Shown: in pieces, positions 19,381-34,005 of the stretch
Position numbering within the stretch: the first letter of the stretch is position 1
Layout: each line of letters opens with the position of its first letter
Assembly: GCA_028554795.2 (NCBI GenBank)
Contig: CM068839.1
Span: forward strand, 86,635,540-86,699,539
Direction: 5' to 3'
DNA length: 64,000 nucleotides
Origin: Sinohyriopsis cumingii
Taxonomy: Eukaryota; Mollusca; Bivalvia; Unionida; Unionidae
Position numbers and translations under genes: made by a program
The notes under the pieces: generated by a model
The model's input: the letters and a program-made list of their open reading frames with translations, nothing else
Databases searched by the model: none
Told to the model about the DNA's origin: nothing

Positions 19381-19385
19381 TCACT

Positions 19386-19426
19386 GGCATTATTAGCGAT
19401 TCGTAATCTAGCTAAGAGAGTAAAGT
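19386..19426. repeat. 41-bp repeat, copy 1
   Basis: The sequence beginning ggcattattagcgattcgta is 40/41 identical to 20046-20086, in the same orientation and 660 bp away. Confidence 0.85.
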
Positions 19427-19989
19427 GAGGCATTTCCTGCACCAGTTAGTATCAATATAAATAACTGATTGCTTGGTATATGGCAGTGTTTTTGTTAGAG
19501 TTAATATATGTACAGGCTCTGTCATACGCCTTATTTATCTTGGCTCTGGAGCTCAAATTCACATAAATTTTCTTTATTTGGGAGAACTAACAAATATAAT
19601 TGCATGACTTTATCTTTATTGGCGATAGGTATGAGAGATTCTTGAAGCTAAACTATATATTTACCTTAATTTCCACATAATAACATGAATTATGCAACGT
19701 ACATACATGGTGCATTTCATTACAAAACGTCCTCAACTAGTCACGTACAGGAATAAAATAGGTGAATAAAGCAAACTATAACTTAGTAGCTTTAGGACGA
19801 TACATCGTTACATGTAGTGGCACACGCGTTATACTTTCATATCCACTTTGTTCTCGCCGACGCTTTGGATAAAATTAAAGAAAAGGTATTGCGTGAAAAC
19901 AACTTCTCATTAAATGGACAGGTAATCACTTTTACTGGCATGGAGTCTAACTTGACTAATTTAAATTTATATTAATGTTCTTGGACAGT

Positions 19990-20026
<37 letters not shown>

Positions 20027-20029
<3 letters not shown>

Positions 20030-20115
20030 GCATGTATGTATCATGGGCATTATTAGCGATTCCTAATCTAGCTAAGAGAGTAAAGTAAATAATGCCCATG
20101 ATATATACATGTATA
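20027..20115. repeat. Stem-loop carrying 41-bp repeat copy 2
   Basis: Copy 2 (20046-20086) sits inside an inverted repeat. The left arm, 20027-20054 (ending catgggcattatt), pairs with the right arm, 20088-20115 (starting aataatgcccatg), at 25 of 28 bases with a loop of about 33 nt. (TA)n precedes it (19992-20023). It may be a fold-back element. Confidence 0.75.
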
Positions 20116-20906
20116 TATACATATATATACAGTTACTGAGTAAACGTAAGACTATTTCACATTTTCACATTTTTCCAAAGTCATTGTGTGTTGTATTTGT
20201 TTCACATAGTAAATAAAAATTTGCACTATAATTACTTTAATTACAAAAGAAAATGCTTTCTTATTTCTAACACGAGAGTTTCATTAACACTTGGGTGATT
20301 TTATACAATCCGATCCATCAATTCCACGAGAAAATAATATTATCTTCGGCACCAGTAATTGTAATTGCTTTCTTGAAAACTAGGACAGATGCAAGTTATC
20401 TTAATATTATCATTCAAGATTGAAATGGATGCATGACATGGATCTGGTAATTACTAGTTCGAATGCTCTGAAGTGAAAAGTTTAGAGCCATACGACAATT
20501 CGGAAACACATGTCAGTAATTGGTTGCTACTTTATCGGTACTGTTTCTAGCTGTTGAATTAACTAGATTCAGGAATTACATTTTAATGCTACTTAGCAAT
20601 TGTTTGACATTCCGACAGTTAAAAAAAATGGACTTAGTTACTGTTGGTCTTTCCAGTTTCAGGTTGCATCCCTTGTTTTCTCAATAACAAAAAAAGTTCT
20701 ATAGCGCATGTAAATAATTTGCATGGTTTTTGGAAGTTTTTCTGCATTTTATGGTTAAATATGTCATTGACGCTAATTGCTCTTGTAAATTGCGGTGAGC
20801 ATCTTGTTTGTGCAGTGTTATATGGTGGACTGCAATATGCACTCTCATGAAATACATTGTATTGTACTAAACATATACACCGAGAAAACATTTTCCAGTT
20901 GTGCGC

Positions 20907-22880
20907 GGCCTCGGTGCACCAAAGGTAGAAAGCAAACAACAATAACACAGTGTTTTAGTTCTCGTAGCATGTATTAATCGTCGTCCTTTACACAGCAAAA
21001 CTGGAGATGAACATACCCATTTTCACTTAGATTTTCGTTTCCAAGATTTAAAATTAGGCAGTGTTTTCATATTTATTAGACCCTCAAAGTGAAGAAATCA
21101 ACAGTTTAAATATGTTTAATATAAAAAGTCAGCTTCAAAGTATATACCTTGCTTGAATTCACATGACATATATCAAATATAAGTAACAATGCGTTTCAGT
21201 GATCTGGATCGATTTCAATCCCTGCACTCTAATGCAATACTTCTTGATAGTCGAAGCAGGAGCATTCGTAGTGTTATCAGTCTTTATAGTGTGTGCTTAA
21301 ATGTTGTTCTTAATTGAGGTCTTTAGCTTTTGCCTACCTGACGTGTGTCATGATTGTAAGAACTAAAAATGTTGTTTACTTGCATTTAAGCTCAGGAGCT
21401 GACCCTGTTTGTGCTTTAGTGGGCCTTTACTTACGGAATATATTACGTTGCAGGTCAAGCGATAAGTGTATATAAAGAGGATTTTGTAAACAATTATTTG
21501 TTCCTGTTTTATGATCAGTGAATGGAATCGTTTACTATTGTGTTCAAATATAATTTGAGAGACGTTATTTTTTTTTCAAATTACAAAGTGAAAGTACAAC
21601 GTGCTCATTGACGTTTTTCACTACAGTTATTGAGAACTCATTCCAAGACATTCTGGAGTGTATCACTGTTACATGAGCACATTCAAGACAATTGGAACGT
21701 ATCCGGATTTGTTCTGTACTTTCGGACTTATTACAGGACATTTAAGATCATTAGGGATTTAATTCTCGTTTAACTTTCTTAAATATCCATTTAGTAACTT
21801 AGAGAAATTAATGTTTTACTGAACGTATTGGTTTCGCCGTTAGTTTTTGCATAGGTTAAGGACTGTAGTATTAACAAGCAGCAGCTTTAATTGTAGTCGT
21901 TGTTTTACTTGTATGATCACCTACATCACCAGCAACAGCATCAAACAATGCACAAACTTACACTGAAACCAGTTGAAATTTAGTAAAGTATTATACAGCT
22001 GTATGACTAGGAATTTTGTTAAATTCTTGACAATGTAGAATCAGCTCTAAATATCAACTACCAACTTAACTTGCGTATAGACGTTAACTACTTCTGTATT
22101 CTTCTGTTACAAGACACTAGTTGCTACCCATTCCGGTAAATGAATTTTCACATCTAACTCACATCTTCACATGAAAAAATCAAATCTTTTCGAAGCAACT
22201 CTTAACACAATCTTGAGGTCCTAAAAGTTTCCCTGTCAAATAATATCGATGGTCAGAGTCTCAATCGATACTCATGAATGATATGCCAATATGTTATGAT
22301 GAAAACCAAACCAAACGCTTGTGTGAAGGAACAGTAAGCAAATACAAATTAAAATCTACCCACTGATAAAATCAAGATATATCATTTATGAACAAGAGGT
22401 TTATTCAAAAGTAAAGAGTTGCAAATAACTACTGCCTATTTTTTGTGACTGATGTATATTTTAAGACCCTCTCTGCGATTGTAATACATGTTGGCATTTA
22501 AATGAGCTCCAAAGCATGACAGCATCTTTAATATATAAACAGCTGGAACATTTAGACATTAATTGTTCAAACAGTGTTCGCAGAATATTCTTCAACAATC
22601 AGCTTTCTCTCTCAGTAAACATTACGGAAAAATTTGCTACGTCTTTCAAGTTACAAAGCCTTTTAGCAAAAACCAAAATTAGCACCAAGTAAAAAAGAAA
22701 AAGATAGAAAAGAACAGCAGAAAACGTACAACCAGTTTTACCATGTTGACGTTCCCAGTGCAAATATTCGTTAAGTCAGTTTATGTGACAAAACATCTAT
22801 TCATTTGCGTTAGGTAAAGTTGAAATATATATATAGTCTTTTTGAAAGGCAAATACAAAATATAGGTAAGACAAACAAGT
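20907..22880. repeat. Diverged direct duplication, copy A
   Basis: Long stretches match 24021-25800 at roughly three bases in four in the same order, for example ttttagttctcgtag, tttcagtgatctggatc, ttcctgttttat and ataactactgcctatttt. The offset falls from 3.1 to 2.9 kb, so copy B has net deletions. No reading frame is conserved. It could be an old segmental duplication or two copies of an unrecognised repeat. Confidence 0.75.
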
Positions 22881-23264
22881 AAAACAGAAAAAACCGTTGT
22901 GTCTAAAGGAATTAACCTGTAAATGTATTATGTTTCATCTAGTTTATTTCAGCTTGTTACGGATGCTGGACAATATTTGCATTGACTTATAAATCAATGA
23001 GCCATAACGACATATGTTATTTTATGTTCATTGATGAAGCGCAAATTATATCCCGGACATTCCATTTTTATAATAGTAATTATAGGCTATTTGATGAAAA
23101 ATAAACAATTTTAGATAATAATTTAAAAGAAAATGTGTTGGCTGCAAAAATATAATTTTATTTCTGCATTTCTGTATTTTTCTAGTCTTCTTGGTTTAAA
23201 TCACTTAGTTTCAATGTTCTATGGCGGAGTATAAAGTATGGTTCCTTTTCTTTCCTGCTTTAGG

Positions 23265-23940
23265 AACTCCAGTTGGGGCTGTGGACATTTGCAATAACTT
23301 TAATATCACTTAAAGTGTTGCCATGGATGGAGAATTGTTCTGCGACTGGGTTAATGTACAGCTTCTTTGTCATCCAATCAGATCTATGAAGGTTGAGCCT
23401 TTTGTGTAGATTTTCAGTTTCTAGGACATAATGAAGGCTACAGATCTTACATGTGATGAGATAAATTACATTCGGTTTTGCACGTTTTATTTGGACCTTG
23501 TATGTTCAGTTTTTCTCTAGTCACTGTGCTAGAAAATGTCCTGGTCTTTATCATATGTTGACAGGTTATGCACATTTTATCGCCACATTGGTCAGATTGA
23601 CTAGAGTAGTCTTGATTAGTTTGAGATTAATGCGTCGTACGATTCTACGATGGGCCAGCGTTTTCCCGATGATTTTACCTATTTTAAGGTTGTCTTGATG
23701 GTAGGTCGGGATAAATTGTATCCTATCAGTCATTTCTTTTCTCCATATTTTAGTAAGGCTCTGCGGTTTGTTTGTTTGTTACTCTGGGTTGCCTTTGCAA
23801 TCATGTACATGTCGTAGCTTCGGTAAATCAAATGTATAAAATAGCTCTTCAGGTCTTTTTTGAATGTTTCATCCTCGGAGCAAATTCTGCGAATCATCAG
23901 CGCCTGGCTATATGAGATGTTCCTAATGCAATGCATTTAT
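23265..23940 (-). mobile_element. Penelope-like element remnant with GIY-YIG-like region
   Basis: On the minus strand, reading from 23940, the frame NISYSQALMIRRICSEDETF and downstream YMIAKA/NRRALLKY resemble the region after the RT of Penelope-type elements. After frameshifts it continues KPNVIYLITCKICSLHYVLE and NLHKRLNLHRSDW, which fits a GIY-YIG endonuclease core, although the usual YVGET reads YVLET here. Several stops are present, and RT motifs are missing from this fragment. It lies between the two copies of the duplication. Confidence 0.7.
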
Positions 23941-24020
23941 CCTGACCTATCATCCAGACAACCACAAAGTAGGCAAATTCATCTTAGCAACTGATTAACC
24001 TCTTACAGAGGTTAGCGACG

Positions 24021-25800
24021 TCGGTGCAGCTAACGTAAATATCAAGAACAATGACACAGTATTTTAGTTCTCGTAGTATTTAGTAGTATTCATCCTTTAC
24101 ACTACAAATTTGAGATAAATATAACTATTACCAATTAGATTTTGTTTCAAAATTAATATAATAAACATAGTTTCCTCATTTATTAGACCTTGAACGTGGA
24201 GAAATGAAAGCTGAAATATTATAAATATACAAAGTCAATATACAAGTAGATATGATGCTTGAATTCAAACGGCCCTATCAAATAACTAACACTGCATTTC
24301 AGTGATCTGGATCAATTTTAATCATTTCACTCTAACGTAATTATCAATGATAGTAGAAACAGGAGTTGTAGTAGTGTTATCCATCTCTATATTGTATGGT
24401 TAAATCTTGGCCTTAAATGAGGGTCGGAGTTTTTACCTTCCATATGTTTGTCATAATTCTAAAAAATACGATGAAAATAAGGTGTTTACTTGCATTCGAG
24501 TTCATAACCTCGACTCGTTTAAGGGTTATTGGGCATTTCCGTATAAAATCTATTACGACGCATATCGTGCATTTTTTGTATCCAACGGGGATCTTTGTAA
24601 ATAATTATTCATTCCTGTTTTATAATCAGTCGGTGGAATCATTTATTGATGAGTTCAAATATAATTTAGAAAAAATTGTTTATTTTAAATTACAAATTGG
24701 AATTATACAGTGCTCTTAGAATAAACAATGCATTGTGATTATTGACATTTTATTCAAAGACATTCTGTATCACTGAGGTACCTCAGAACATGAAAAATGT
24801 TTGATATATTTGATGGCATTCGGGACATTCTATTTTTTGGACTTGTCAAATAACATTTAAGATTATTTGCCAACGTAACTCACAATCCTATAAGTGCTGA
24901 ATATATTTTTCTTTTGTATGTTGTACTTGTATGTTCACCTCCCTCCGCCACAACCTCCACCACCATTCAAATAAAGCATATTCTTATATTGAAACCAGAA
25001 TAACTTTAATAAGATGCCTTTAGAACTCGTAGCTTTGTTAACTTTCTGCCACTGTGAAATAGGTTCTTCATGTCAGCTAGCAAATTAGCACGCGTTGAGA
25101 CATTAACTACTCTTGTATGTTTGCTGTGATACATTGGCTGCTACAAATTCCAGGAAATTGATTTTTTTCAAAAGAACAAATCGAGTCTTTTATGCAGCTG
25201 TTAACACATTCTCAAGGCCTTAAAGTCTCGCTGTCACATACACTTGATGCTCACGACTCAACTGATACGCATTAATGATAATGCAAAGCTTCACGATAAA
25301 AGCTAAACAAAGACAGAACTAGAATCTACACAAATGACAAAACCACATATCTCATATATGCAAAAAGAGACATGCTAAAGTGTACAGCGTTACAAATAAC
25401 TACTGCCTATTTTTATTACTGAGGAATATTTCAAGGACATTTCTTCTATTATAATAAGTGATTGCAGGAAATCTATAAAGATCAAAGATCTTTAAGACCC
25501 TAAATTCTGAATGAGTTTGGCGGAATAATCCTGAATACCTAGCATTTTCTCGAAGCAAACATTAGGCAAAACTAAATTACGTCTTTGTTGCGACAAAGCC
25601 TTTCAGCAAAATCAAATTAACACCAAGTCAAAAGGAAACGATAAAAAATATGAGCGGAGAAACGACAAACCAGTATTACAATGAGGATTTTCAATTCATG
25701 CATTCTTGAAGGCTGTTCATTTGACAAAAAAGAGCTTATCTGCTTGCATAAGGTGAAGTTTACATATGAATATTTATATTTTTAAAAACAAACAAATCAT
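24021..25800. repeat. Diverged direct duplication, copy B
   Basis: This is the second copy of the 20907-22880 segment, same strand, slightly shorter. Matching blocks occur at 24060 (ttttagttctcgtag), 24297 (ttcagtgatctggatc), 24622 (ttcctgttttataatcag) and 25394 (aataactactgcctattttt). Confidence 0.75.
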
Positions 25801-28800
25801 AAAATGCGTTATTAGCCTTTAAACTCATAATTTTTTGCTTAGCACATAAGCCATACCTTAGTATTCCTCAGTCTTCTTTAAAAAAAAAAAAAGAAATCGT
25901 TTTGTAAAATACTAAATAAAATCTTTTCATCTCAAAATCTGTCACGTAGATGCAATTGATAAATCTGAACATATGCACTACTGTGACTTGAATAGGCAGC
26001 GATAAAATACTCCAGTTGTACATACGTTAAAAATACCTACTGTTTGATTTTTAAAATAGAAATGCAATATAAAAGCTCCATACTATAAACACAGCGTCCT
26101 TTACATCGTGTCAGCCATAGTATACGATTAATCAGCCAACTTTGGGAACAGTTTTTATATGAAAACATATACAGCAGTTAAGCTACAAATAGCAAATTCA
26201 TCTGCTATAGGTGTCAAATACCAAGCATTCAATTTCTGAGGCTGATTGGGGTGAGTTGGACTGCGTCTTACTTTCGAGTCCCGATCTTTCATTTTATTTT
26301 ATCTCGGATAATATAATGTTAAAAATGTGTTACTATGACACTCCCAGAACCCTGTCTCACAAAAGTACATTTTTGGTCCTGAACATAATTGCGGTATAAT
26401 ATACTGATATATCAGGAGAGGATGCATACAGTTATGTTCACGTTACATATATTAGTAATCAAATATATATATGGTCATATATCTTCTTCTTCTCATGATT
26501 TTATTTGTGTTGATCCTAAGATTGATTTGGAATATGTGTTATTGTTGATGAATGGACATTGTAATCCACCCAGCGCACACAAAATCCCAAAAGAATATAT
26601 TCCAATTGCAGTTTTATCTTTGTTTGATGTTTTTTGTGTTTAATTTGTTTTTTGGGGTCCTCTTTTATACTGAGTTAGGCAGTTGTATTTATCATTGATA
26701 ATAACTGCTACGTATAATTGAAAATTCAAGGTGTCTTTTATCTTGAAGACCAGAAAAGTATTCGATCAGACCTGTTCGACCGAATAGCCGGATGTCTTAA
26801 GCAAAATACTTTTTTGGGGTGGGTGGGAAGAATGTTTAGCAGGGAGATTTTTATATTTCAAAATGGTGAAATAATAAATTGTCTGGTGATTTTCTGCTAT
26901 ACAAACCCCGATTTCGTTCAGAAAAAGTATTTATCTCAAACTGACATTATACAATTAAAGAATTTGTACTTCTTGCAGTGACTTGAACTAATCGTCCTCT
27001 TTGGAATCATTTTTCAAAATATCGAGTCATGTCAAATCTCGTTACTAGAAAGGGCGGTTGTATCAAAGGAGCGAACTCACAAAGTGAGTATATTGAATAG
27101 GTTTTAGAAATATTGCTGTAAAACCGGGGGCATATCCAATGGAAGTAATTATACAGTTTGCACTAAAGAGAAATAATAAATCTTGTTGAACTGAATATCA
27201 ACATAAATACAAACAGATCATATTATACACCGTGACGAAGGAATTTGAAACTTGGGATTGAGCTGTGCATGGCGATATGGAAACACATATTAAAAACTGG
27301 AACGCATATTTTATCTTTTGGGGAGTTTCATTCCTAGTTATGTCTTTTTCTTTAGTGATATTATTTTGGGATACTAAAAGTATATTATATAAATTATTAT
27401 GTATTGATATATATAAACCCACGGGTATCAGGTGGATATAATATTCAACAAGGGAGCGTATAACATTGCTCACGAAGGAACCAATTTCCTCACAGAATAG
27501 TAATTGAGAGTTTTACCAAACCTTTGTAACAATCGATTGCGTTAAAATCGATTTTGTTAACACAGTAAAATATAATTTATTAGTGCATGCAACCATTTTA
27601 TCCTGCCTTGGCAATATTTGCAAACCATGGTCAAATTATAATTCTATTACTTATTTCTTAGGATTCTTTTGTATTTTTAGAACCATTCTTAATTACAATA
27701 ATAATAATAAGGACAATGAAGTCGTGAAACTTGAAAATCAGTTCACGCAGTGCGTAGTCGAGTGTGAAGTTATGACCGCATGAAGCCCGTGAAAAATTAA
27801 TTTCGGTTCGTAAGGAAATACATTTTTTCATGATTGTGTTGTATCTGCCGTAAAAAGGTTATGAGTCTGTTTATGATATCTACATTTTAGTATAGGGATG
27901 ATACTGTGATCTGAGTATATAGTGACGATGATATCGAAGCTAATTTGAATATATGTAAATAAATGTAATGCTTGTAATGTGGTGTTTAACAATTAACCTA
28001 AATACAGTTCTGAATGATTGGGACTAAACCATCGGAAAGTCACAGACGTTTTCGTTTAATTGCCGTTATTATCCTAAGCAAATGATTGCAAATGAAAATT
28101 AAAATATGTGGTATGTGTGAAAAGTAAGTTAATGAGAATAATATATGTTTGAAAATGTAATATAGAATTATGGAATTAAATTATATATTAGGGGTGTGGT
28201 TGTCATTTTTGTGGTATAGTGGATGCTATTCTTTGGATTAAAAAAGTTTTATTTTTCCAACTAACCACAGCAGCATTTTCAGAATAACAGCTAAACTAGA
28301 AAACACTGGAACATAAAGTGCTCTCTGTTCGCTTATTTTAATACATTACAAGCAATTGATTTATATTAATTGACTTTATACATTATAATCTGTATCATAG
28401 AAAGACATCGCATTCTGAGGTTAAGCCTATGTTTTCCTAAAGTCTATTCAGAACTTTTATAATTATGACTTGAGTCTGTAATTCTAGGATTATTTGTGAT
28501 TTAATTCGCAATACCGTATGTCTTTCATATTTGCACTTCGTATTCTTGGGAAATAAATTATTCGTTGAATTTTACAAAGCTGGTTGACTTTTCATTCTTT
28601 CCTGTTATTTATTTTCAAGAACATAGACTCTTAACCGAAAATTGTGTCCAATTGAGTTCCAAATTTCTCTAAAATATTTCAGAAAAATCCATTTGTGAAA
28701 TTTAGATTCACATTGTTTTGGAATGTCTCAGGTATTATTTCACATTGTAGAAATCTAAAGTGAAAACAATAAGCTTTTATAAAACCTTCTAAAGTAGAGA

Positions 28801-28809
28801 ACGTTAGTT
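25801..28809. other. AT-rich DNA without recognisable genes
   Basis: Short frames occur at 26211-26981 and 27198-27783, but they lack motifs and have compositions expected by chance. No repeat family was recognised. Confidence 0.5.
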
Positions 28810-30930
28810 TGAAACCAACCCAGGAATGGCTAGAAATTTTGAAAATGGAACAACGACTAGAAATGTTGAAATTATATTTAAAACAGGTTCAGTTTCAGAT
28901 ATAAATTTTGCAGACGCAAAAGAGGGAAGCGGGAGAAAAACAATCCCAGAAAGAAAACGATGATAGGCTAATCCTAATGCAAAATAGAATAGAAACAAGG
29001 GGAATTTCAATGTATATTAAGAGAATGAGAGCTAGCAAGTGAAAAGCACTCCCCCATTTTTGATGTTATATTAAATATCAAGTTAGCAAACACAACCTCA
29101 TTTCAATAAAAAGGTAGATCAATTTGTTATTCCTTTTTTGAAAAGTGCACAAAGTTTGAGATGGCCGAAAGAGCACTGTACGTTATTATTAAAAAGCGTA
29201 CATATTGGCAGAGCTCGTGATATTTACATTTCACTGACTGTACAAAAGAATGCTGAGTATGATGTGGTTAAGGAATATATTTAAAAGTTTTATGAGTTAG
29301 TACCTGAAGGATATCGACATGGTTTTGGGAATTGAATTCCTTATCAACTTATCAGACTTTTGTCAAATGTGCAAGGGGAAAAGCACGACAATTTGATTAA
29401 AAGGTTAACAGAGATGTATAAAGATCTCAGACAACTCATTTTAATTGAAGATTTCAAGAAATGTGTCCATAGTAACCTTTATGAGCATGCGGTTGCAACT
29501 TTAGAAAATGCTGCTAGCACAGGTGGCGAGTATTCCTTTGCTCATAAATTTATTTTGTCAGTAGGTCTTCCACTCAGCAGTCTTCTGGCAAAATAAAATA
29601 ACCGATTTCAGTCTAATACGAGTACTTCCATACCTCAGACTGGCACAACGTTTATAAATCAGGTGTCTGATAAGACTGACCAGAACTCCTTTTCTCTTTC
29701 TACGTGTACCTTTGGCAACAAGGAAGTGTCCGTTATAACTAATTGCTACCTATTAAAAAATAAGCAACACATTCAAGACAAACCTGTTTCAAATGCGTTT
29801 ATTTCTAACAAGTCAAGGTCACACTTATGTATTGAAAGCAATATATGTGTTGTTCGAACAAACCCAGTCTGTGTTTATTATGCTGAATTATGAACCATTC
29901 CTGTCGAAGTCTTCTACATCACTCAGTGGAGATCCAATCCAAAATACATATTAAGGGACACAGGAGCTTCTTAGCGTCTTTTAATATCAGGTACTTTGCC
30001 TTCTTCTGAGAATCTTCTTCTAACGAGAGTTTACTTATTCAGGGAGGAGAGTGCGGCTTTGTTAATGTTCCTCTCCATTTTGTAAATTTGTCATCAAACA
30101 GTCTCAGGACCTGTGACAGCTGGAACAGTTACTTTCTTACCCACTGAGGGTATTGTTTTATTTACGAGACATTGACCTAGCTAGAAATTAGATTGTGCCT
30201 AATCCACTTGTAACTGAAAAGTCCTTGATCTGATTAGCTTTGATGCGGAAACTTCTACTCCTTGTATATATCGATCAAAATGCACTGATCAAAATGATCA
30301 TCTTCTAACTACTCATTCTCATTTCTCTGATGTGGTTAAGCACAACAATCACTTGTCGTCAAACAGATACAATATACTGATATATCCTGTTTGTTTCAGC
30401 GGGCTGTTAATAAAACTGATGCCACATAAGGACCAGTTTGTTATTTTATTATCAAATGTTTTTGGACCTCATGAAAAAATGAATGCCACCTGAGGTACCT
30501 GCAGGTGACTAGTTGTCGGGGAGCTATCAAATTGTAGTTCCATAATCGTATAGATAGGAAATGCTTAGTCTGGCCCATGAAACCCCTTTGCCTGGTAACT
30601 TTGGGATCAATAAGACGTATCACAGGATCTTGTATCACTTTTATTGTCTTTTCTTGTAGAGCGATGTGTGTAAATACTGCCAATCTTGTTACACTTGTCA
30701 AATGGTCGGAAAACCCAATCAGAAGATACCTAAGGCTCCTTTACAGCATATTCCTGCTTGGCAGACAATTGGTAGATTGTGTCGGTCCCTTACTCAAGAC
30801 CACGTGAGGCAACCAATAGATTTGGATCATAATGGGTGCGTGGACAAGATACCCAGAGGTAATTCCTATGAGAAATATTGAACGTAAAACAAGAGTAACA
30901 TTTTCCATGAAAATTTTTGCCAATTTTGGT
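28810..30930 (+). mobile_element. Decayed Ty3/Gypsy-type retrotransposon
   Basis: Fragments in gag-to-integrase order are read in changing frames. A Gag/SCAN-like stretch lies around 29180-29560 (LRQLILIEDFKKCVHSNLYE, then ATLENAAS and FAHKF). Much later, at 30660-30720, an integrase zinc-finger end reads YCQSCYTCQMVGKPNQKIPK, followed by VGPLLKT and PEVIPMRNIERKT near 30850. Protease and RT are not recognisable, and many stops are present. LTRs were not identified. Confidence 0.7.
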
Positions 30931-33900
30931 TGATCCGATCATTACTGATTTAAATGCAAACAGTAAATGAAGCCAGTAAAAGAGGATATGTAAGTCATAA
31001 TGAGCTTCTATTGTTGCAAGAATGTGGTACCAGCAGTCAATTTTATCATTCTAGGGTGAGGTGTGTCTGAGAAATTAACATCAAATAAAAATATAATTGA
31101 GTCAGCGAAACATACAGCATAGGTCATAATGACCAAGTTCTTCAATGAGTGAGTAGAGTTAGGTGTCTTAAACAACGTTCATATTGCTAGGTAATGCAGT
31201 AAGTATATGATGATTGTCTTAACGAAACATCGTTATGTAAACCAGTAAATGTAAACTGTACATTATGAAGATAAACTAAAATCAGTTAAACGTGTATTAT
31301 GGGCAACATGGGTCTATATGTATCTTCTCGAAAGGTTTCGTGATTCCAGGTTTGACAGTTTGAATAAAGAGTGAAAGTAAGACGATATGTGGTCGTGAAC
31401 AAAAACACAATAACTTAACGTAAGCCATAAAATAGAAAAGCACAGGTAACAGTGACCTTTCGTTGTAAAGGTGTGGTACTAATAGAGGTGCATCCAGCCG
31501 TAACGTTTGATGATTCTATTACGACAATAGATTGTACATTCAACTTTAGAAGAACAAAAACAAATAATTTAACCAAAGACTATAACAATGGGTGAACAGT
31601 TCTTTGATCACGTATCATGATTCCAGGTATAGCAGTAGGCCAATAACTAAGGTAAATGCACGCACTCGCTGCAGAAAATAAAATATAGTACATCAGCACA
31701 ACTCCAAGTAGTAGAAGCTACGAAACCAATTCCAGACTGTGAGATAGGACCTGGAATGGAATAATAGTTGAGATGAAGTAAGGCTATAAATATGAATATC
31801 GTTTTTACGTGCGGACTCCGAATCTGACATCCAGTGTAGTCTAATAATTATTTCTAGCTCATACTTAATAGTCATAAATGAAAGATATAGTGACATAGGA
31901 TGTAATGAATTAACTAAAAAAAATGAATGCTGTAAAAAAATGGTACTGAGGGTGAATTTCACGATGATATAAAATCATAAGATGAATAGAACAAAAGTTC
32001 ATGTTTCATTGTATCCTGACATCGTTCCTTTACATATATTGTTACTAAGATGTAACAGATTGGCAAGTCTGTCTGTTTCAAATATTAAAAATGTCAGCAC
32101 AATGCCTTAATTGTATTGTCGTGAACATGCATTTTAAAGATCTACTAGTAAGGAATTCTGCAATTGAGATATTCCATCGAGTTCTCAAGTCTCTAAGGAA
32201 ATCACATACTTCAAGGCAACGTGATATGTCAGGGTTGACCTCTAATTTAAAGCACTATGAATGCTCACTATTATATATGAATGAAGATAAAGTCAGCGAA
32301 ACACTAGTCAATAAAAAAAATAATTAAGTATTAATGTTCTCATATCTAAGTCTTCGATGACACATTTATATCTCTACAAATTGGTCCACCTTTCAAGAGT
32401 CTCTATTTAACAGAGTTTTTCCATAACGAAAATATGCTAATTTGTTTCTTGAATGTGATCAAGAGAGTTTGAAATGGTAAATGTAAAGTCATGGGAAGTT
32501 GGTTCAAATTTACATTAACTCCTGGCGTAAAGGCTTCGATTTAGACCATGATCAGGAAGACAACTAATTCATAGACGCGTAAAGACAAAACACTGATGTA
32601 TCGATTGCATGATGGAAACCTATTTAATGCTATTCGATTTATGATCTTACTGTTCACTGATACGTGTGTTACAATTATGGCTCCTGCCGTAAGTGGTAGA
32701 AAAAATGTGATCTATTAGAATGTATATTTGAATTGAAAGAAAATGTCCAAAAGTTAAAATCTAAAAAATATTAATTTAACATCAAAATATTTGTAAATGT
32801 GGAAAAAAGGCATAAATAAACACTGAAAACAAGAAATTCGTCTTTCTAGTGAAAACTACAGTGATAAAATTGCATTAAATCTTGTGTATAACTCTTTCAT
32901 AAAAAGAAAAGCTATTGATGTAGTGAGGTAAAACGTGGAAGCTCTTCGTAAGATTCCTTACGTTATATATTTTCCATCATGATGATATAATAATCGTTTT
33001 CTAATCTCAATGCCTCTGTGTTTTATAAAAAACAAATATATTCATCAGGAAAAGGATCATTTAAAAGTATTTTATATCCACGATGTTCTAAGACTTACAA
33101 AGTTACTTAATAATTTTAGTTTTCTACAAATCTTAATAGGGTGTTAAAATTTAACAAAACAGAAGCTAAAATAATCTTTGGTACAAGCTTTAGAAATTAT
33201 TACCAATGTTTATTATTTAATATCCACCTGTTTTCTATGTTCTTTACTTAATTGTAATATTAGTTTTTCATGTAGTTAGTTATTGGCCCTTTCGTTATTA
33301 GTACTGAAGTGCATAATAGACAATGATCAGCAATTTCACTTGCAAAATAAGGCGTAAAACTGATTCCATCTTCGTATGTTGTATTGGTATTACACATCTT
33401 GTAGAAAATATAAAAACAAAACTACATAATATGTGATGGATGCATTATTTAATGTCATTTATTTTACACCTTCTTTTATAAATGAGAGCCGCAGACGGCA
33501 CTAATCTCGACATGGATGGTTTCAATGACAACTACATTAACTGAATTAGTTATTTTGGATTGCCCATCATACTCCAGATGACGACTGTGTGAATATAGAT
33601 GCAACAGGTATTTATTGAGGTTGTAAAGGTGATGTATGAGTTATACCCAGCGGAAGATATCATCATATGGCTAATTTCATCATGGCGTGAACACAATTAT
33701 GATCACATGGCTCATAGAAGAGGAAACTAGATAAATTGAATTTATAAAATATGTATATACTACGAATTCAACACATAGGCAAACTTTGCATGCTTCTATG
33801 GTAAGGAATTCATTTCAGAATAAAATGTTCGTTGCAATGTACCTTGATTCTAAATTAGTTTTTGTGCTCGTTGGCCACTGTTGTAATCAAACTGTTTGTA

Positions 33901-34005
33901 CACAATGCCCACACGCGATTCTCTTTTGTTTTGGGTAAAATCTCGATTACATTGTTTCAACTAATAATTGTGACACGGACTGCCAAAGAACAAAAACACA
34001 TGGCT
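30931..34005. other. AT-rich DNA without recognisable genes
   Basis: I see no protein-like frame, no repeat family and no strong structure in this stretch. Confidence 0.5.
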
